A stretch of DNA of 64,000 nucleotides from Sporohalobacter salinus (lineage in GTDB: Bacteria > Bacillota > Halanaerobiia > Halobacteroidales > Acetohalobiaceae), in contig NZ_JAFBEG010000008.1 in assembly GCF_016908635.1 (NCBI RefSeq), positions 1 to 64,000 on the forward strand, written 5' to 3'. Within the stretch, counting starts at the first letter, position 1; each line of letters starts with the position of its first letter. The position numbers and the translations under genes were made by a program. Shown in pieces: positions 61,324-64,000 of the stretch. The notes beneath the pieces are model-generated. The model was not told the DNA's origin and made no database searches. It was given only the letters and a program-made list of their open reading frames with translations.

Positions 61324-62196
61324 TTAACTTAACAATTCAAAGAGAATATTGCTCAATAAAGCAAACCTCTCTAAATTTAACTTTTCCCCCCGCCTTCGTG
61401 ATTCTATTCCTGCTTGATTTAAAGCCTCATCAACTAAGTTCCGTTTTAAATCTAAATTAGCTGCTTTACTTAAAGAATTTCTAATAGTCTTGCGACGCTG
61501 TTGGAAAGCAGCCTGAATTACTTTAAATAATAATTCTTCATCTTTGATTTCAACAGCCGGCTGCTGTCTAATCTTCATCTTAACTATTGCTGAATCTACT
61601 TTAGGCTGTGGCATAAAGACAGTTCTAGGAACTATTCCTGTAATCTCGGGTTGAGAATAATACCGAACTGCTAATGAAAGTGAACCATACTGCTTCCCAT
61701 CTTCAGGAGTAGCTACTATTCTCTCAGCTACTTCCTTTTGAACCATAACTACTATCTGTTCAAAAGGTAACTTATCTTCTAATAATCGCATAATAATTGG
61801 GGTAGTAATATAATATGGTAGATTTGCTACTACCTTGACAGATTCTCCATTTAATTTAGTTAATAACTGTCTAAAATTATACTCTAAAGCATCAGCTTGA
61901 ATAAAATTAATATTATCATAACTATTTAGATTTTCATCTAAAATTTCAATAAATCTATCATCTAATTCAATCGCCCAAACTTCTTTAGCCTCTTCAGCTA
62001 ACCGCTGAGTTAGAGAACCAATACCAGGACCAATTTCAATCACATGATCATCTGAAGTCAAATTAGCACTAGCAACAATTTTATCAATAATATTTTGATC
62101 AACTAAAAAGTTCTGTCCAAGACTTTTTTTAAGTTGAATACCATTTTGCTTCAAAATTTTTCTAGTCACACTAGGATTAGCTATTCTCTTTTTCAT
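61324..62196 (-). CDS. rsmA: 16S rRNA dimethyladenosine transferase
   Basis: KsgA-type enzyme that dimethylates two adjacent adenosines near the 3' end of 16S rRNA. About 290 residues with SLGQNFL, the SAM loop VIEIGPGIGSLT, the catalytic NLPYYITTP and C-terminal FQQRRKTIRNSL. The ATG at 62196 follows AAAGGTGG; an upstream frame extension lies in the tal terminator and is rejected. It belongs to the conserved tatD-rsmA-veg segment. Confidence 0.96.
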   Translation of the reverse strand: MKKRIANPSVTRKILKQNGIQLKKSLGQNFLVDQNIIDKIVASANLTSDDHVIEIGPGIGSLTQRLAEEAKEVWAIELDDRFIEILDENLNSYDNINFIQADALEYNFRQLLTKLNGESVKVVANLPYYITTPIIMRLLEDKLPFEQIVVMVQKEVAERIVATPEDGKQYGSLSLAVRYYSQPEITGIVPRTVFMPQPKVDSAIVKMKIRQQPAVEIKDEELLFKVIQAAFQQRRKTIRNSLSKAANLDLKRNLVDEALNQAGIESRRRGEKLNLERFALLSNILFELLS

Positions 62197-62225
62197 TACT
62201 ATTACCACCTTTAAATATCTAATAA

Positions 62226-62254
62226 AAAAGTGAACCCTTTCCGGGTTCACTTTT
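62226..62254 (-). terminator. Terminator of tal
   Basis: 12-bp stem AAAAGTGAACCC/GGGTTCACTTTT followed on the minus strand by TTATTAG, with the stem itself running into the T stretch. Confidence 0.85.
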
Positions 62255-62274
62255 ATCTTCTATTACTACTTGGT

Positions 62275-62922
62275 TTATTCTTGTGACTCTTCCCAATCAG
62301 ATAAAAACTTGTCAAGTCCTTCATCAGTCTTAGGATGTCCCAACATTTTTTCCAATACACCATACGGAATTGTAGCAATATCAGATCCTGCTTTAGCAAC
62401 CTCTTTAACATGCTTCGGATGTCGTACACTAGCTGCAATTATTTCAGTTTCAACTTCATATTCCTTAAAGATTTGAACAATCTCCTCTACTAATGTTACT
62501 CCATTATGTCCAATATCGTCAAGACGTCCCATAAATGGGCTGACATAAGTAGCGCCTGCCTTGGCTGCTAATAGTGCCTGATTAGCCGAAAAGACTAAAG
62601 TTACATTAGTCTTAATTCCTTCAGTAGATAATTGATTAACAGCTTTCAATCCTTCTTTAGTCATTGGTATCTTAATTACTACATTATCAGATATGGATGC
62701 TAATTCTCTAGCCTGCTCTACCATTCCTTCAGCCTTAGTACTAATTACTTCTGCACTGACAGGACCATCCACTATTGAAGTTATCTCTTCAATAATATCT
62801 TCAAACTCCTGTCCGGATTCCTTAGCAATTAAAGAAGGATTAGTAGTTACTCCTGATAATATTCCCAACTGATTCATATCTTCAATTTCATTAATATTAG
62901 CAGTATCAATAAAAAGTTTCAT
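62275..62922 (-). CDS. tal: Transaldolase (fructose-6-phosphate aldolase-like, TalC type)
   Basis: 215 residues, the short transaldolase class: [33 protein letters not shown] with the Schiff-base Lys, [11 protein letters not shown] and ASVRHPKHV. It works in the non-oxidative pentose phosphate pathway or as an aldolase; the short class cannot be split by eye. It lies 21 bases after the radical SAM gene and ends in a terminator. Confidence 0.93.
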   Translation of the reverse strand: MKLFIDTANINEIEDMNQLGILSGVTTNPSLIAKESGQEFEDIIEEITSIVDGPVSAEVISTKAEGMVEQARELASISDNVVIKIPMTKEGLKAVNQLSTEGIKTNVTLVFSANQALLAAKAGATYVSPFMGRLDDIGHNGVTLVEEIVQIFKEYEVETEIIAASVRHPKHVKEVAKAGSDIATIPYGVLEKMLGHPKTDEGLDKFLSDWEESQE

Positions 62923-62943
62923 CTTTTACCCTCCAATTCTTAA

Positions 62944-63543
62944 TTATTCCTCATTATCGGAATGACTATACTCTCTAACTTTAAATTCAACCTCAAAATT
63001 TTCGGCAATCTTCCTACATTCATAAATACTAGTCATAGGATGATTAACAACACTTAAAACCACTTTAGGAATTACCTTTTTACATTCTTCTATAAATTCT
63101 AAAATTGCCGGAAAAGCATCAAACCCAAATTGAGGATTACATAATTGTTTATACTTTTTAGCATTTTTAGCGTTGAGACTAATTGAAATAACATCAATCA
63201 ATCCTTCTAATTCAGAAACTACATTATATTGATGAATCAAATTTGCCTGCCCATTAGTATTTATTCTCACTGTTACATCAAAATCCTGCAGCCAACTGGC
63301 TATTTCTATTACTTCTTCTAATCGAATTAAAGGTTCCCCATAACCACAAAAAACTATTTCCTCATAATCTTCCGGATTTTCAATTTTAGAAATAACTTCT
63401 TTAGCTGTCGGTTCTTCATCTAAATATAAATTATAATCTGCTACGCCATCTTTATATTCTCTTACACAGAATTCACATTGATTGATACAACGATTAGTTA
63501 AATTTAAATAAAGGGAATCTCCTAATCTATAAACAACATCCAT
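62944..63543 (-). CDS. TatD-associated radical SAM protein
   Basis: 199 residues with the radical SAM cluster motif C-x3-C-x2-C (CINQCEFC, 18-25), GYGEPLIR and a partial TIM barrel. It matches the small radical SAM family found next to tatD in Bacillota; its substrate is unknown. GAGG precedes the ATG. It lies downstream of tatD and upstream of tal. Confidence 0.88.
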   Translation of the reverse strand: MDVVYRLGDSLYLNLTNRCINQCEFCVREYKDGVADYNLYLDEEPTAKEVISKIENPEDYEEIVFCGYGEPLIRLEEVIEIASWLQDFDVTVRINTNGQANLIHQYNVVSELEGLIDVISISLNAKNAKKYKQLCNPQFGFDAFPAILEFIEECKKVIPKVVLSVVNHPMTSIYECRKIAENFEVEFKVREYSHSDNEE

Positions 63544-63625
63544 TTTGAGACCTCCTCGCCAACTTAGAGAATATAAACATTATAACATAATCCAAGTCAA
63601 ATGAAAAATAGAGTCAATATTCCCC

Positions 63626-64000
63626 TTAGGCAATATTAAAGATCTCTTTTGCATTCTCTGTAGTGGTAGCAGCAATTTCTTCAGCCGAATAAGGCAAGAT
63701 CTGAGCTAACTTATCCACTACATGTTTTACATAAGACGGTTCATTTCTCTTACCTCGATTAGGTTCAGGGGTTAGATACGGCGCATCAGTCTCAATCAAT
63801 AACTTATCCAATGGTATCTGTTTTACAACTCGTTGGAGTTGATAGGAATTATTAAAGGTTAATATTCCACCAACAGCAATATAAAAGTTAAGTTCTAAAG
63901 CCTGATTTGCCATCTTCTGATCACCAGGAAAACAATGAATAATTCCACCTACTGCTTCAGCTTCTTCTTCTTTCAGAATCTCCATAGTTTGATCTTCAGC
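63626..64000 (-). CDS. tatD: TatD-family metal-dependent hydrolase, C-terminal part (5' end outside window)
   Basis: The visible 124 residues carry the C-terminal half of a TatD deoxyribonuclease: GGIIHCFPG with the metal-binding His, YIAVGGILTF, LLIETDAPYLTP with the conserved Asp, and the ending NAKEIFNIA. The N-terminal HxH site lies beyond the right edge. It heads the tatD-rSAM-tal segment. Confidence 0.95.
   Translation of the reverse strand, partial: AEDQTMEILKEEEAEAVGGIIHCFPGDQKMANQALELNFYIAVGGILTFNNSYQLQRVVKQIPLDKLLIETDAPYLTPEPNRGKRNEPSYVKHVVDKLAQILPYSAEEIAATTTENAKEIFNIA

Overview
The window looks like the chromosome of a low-GC, anaerobic, endospore-forming Bacillota of the Halanaerobiales type (my best guess is Halobacteroidaceae). 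The reasons are strong GGAGG ribosome sites, AT-rich spacers, acidic proteins (L25 tail, SPOCS proteins), sodium-coupled transporters, formyl-tetrahydrofolate synthetase, tyrosine phenol-lyase, a B12-controlled cobalt importer and a full set of sporulation genes. Genus assignment is inference only.

Backbone. Read from right to left, the minus-strand genes reproduce the origin-proximal order known from Bacillus subtilis: tatD, rsmA, veg, ispE, purR, glmU, prs, rplY/ctc, pth, fin, mfd, spoVT, spoVB/yabM, mazG/yabN, yabP, yabQ, divIC, yabR, spoIIE, tilS, hpt, ftsH. By comparison with B. subtilis the replication origin should lie beyond the right edge, so these genes point away from it. Local changes are spoIID-dacF between mazG and yabP, tex next to divIC, a three-tRNA operon and ppx-DUF501 near spoIIE, and a decaying pst phosphate transporter (9.5-11.6 kb) with frameshifts, an internal deletion and a missing 5' end.

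Accessory region 1 (about 35.8-52.7 kb) is inserted between ispE and veg. It holds an L,D-transpeptidase/LysM protein, RNase J, a SipL-like SPOCS/LysM protein, a lone gas-vesicle GvpF/L protein, small unknown proteins, a SPOCS pseudogene, a Cys-rich protein with an acidic extension, a CAP protein, a two-domain glycosyltransferase, a trypsin-like protease, a glycine-riboswitch AGCS symporter and a glutamate-synthase-like flavoprotein. Several of these genes carry matches to the mother-cell sigma-K promoter (AC-N16/17-CATANNNTA), which suggests a spore-surface gene set. Two dense DnaA-box clusters lie in spacers at 36.3 kb and 47.4 kb.

Accessory region 2 (54.3-61.3 kb) lies between veg and rsmA. 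It holds an NSS sodium symporter with tyrosine phenol-lyase, and a cobalamin-riboswitch operon for a NikK/CbiM/NikL/CbiQ-type cobalt transporter that has no ATPase gene beside it.

Regulatory sites readable by eye include consensus sigma-A promoters with 17-bp spacers, a spoIIE promoter with a 21-bp spacer and a Spo0A-like box, a sigma-G promoter at spoVT, a PurR box at purR, many intrinsic terminators, and a recurring spacer motif GCAGGA-N17/18-GAA upstream of minus-strand genes whose function I do not know. I saw no insertion sequence, prophage, rRNA operon or CRISPR array.
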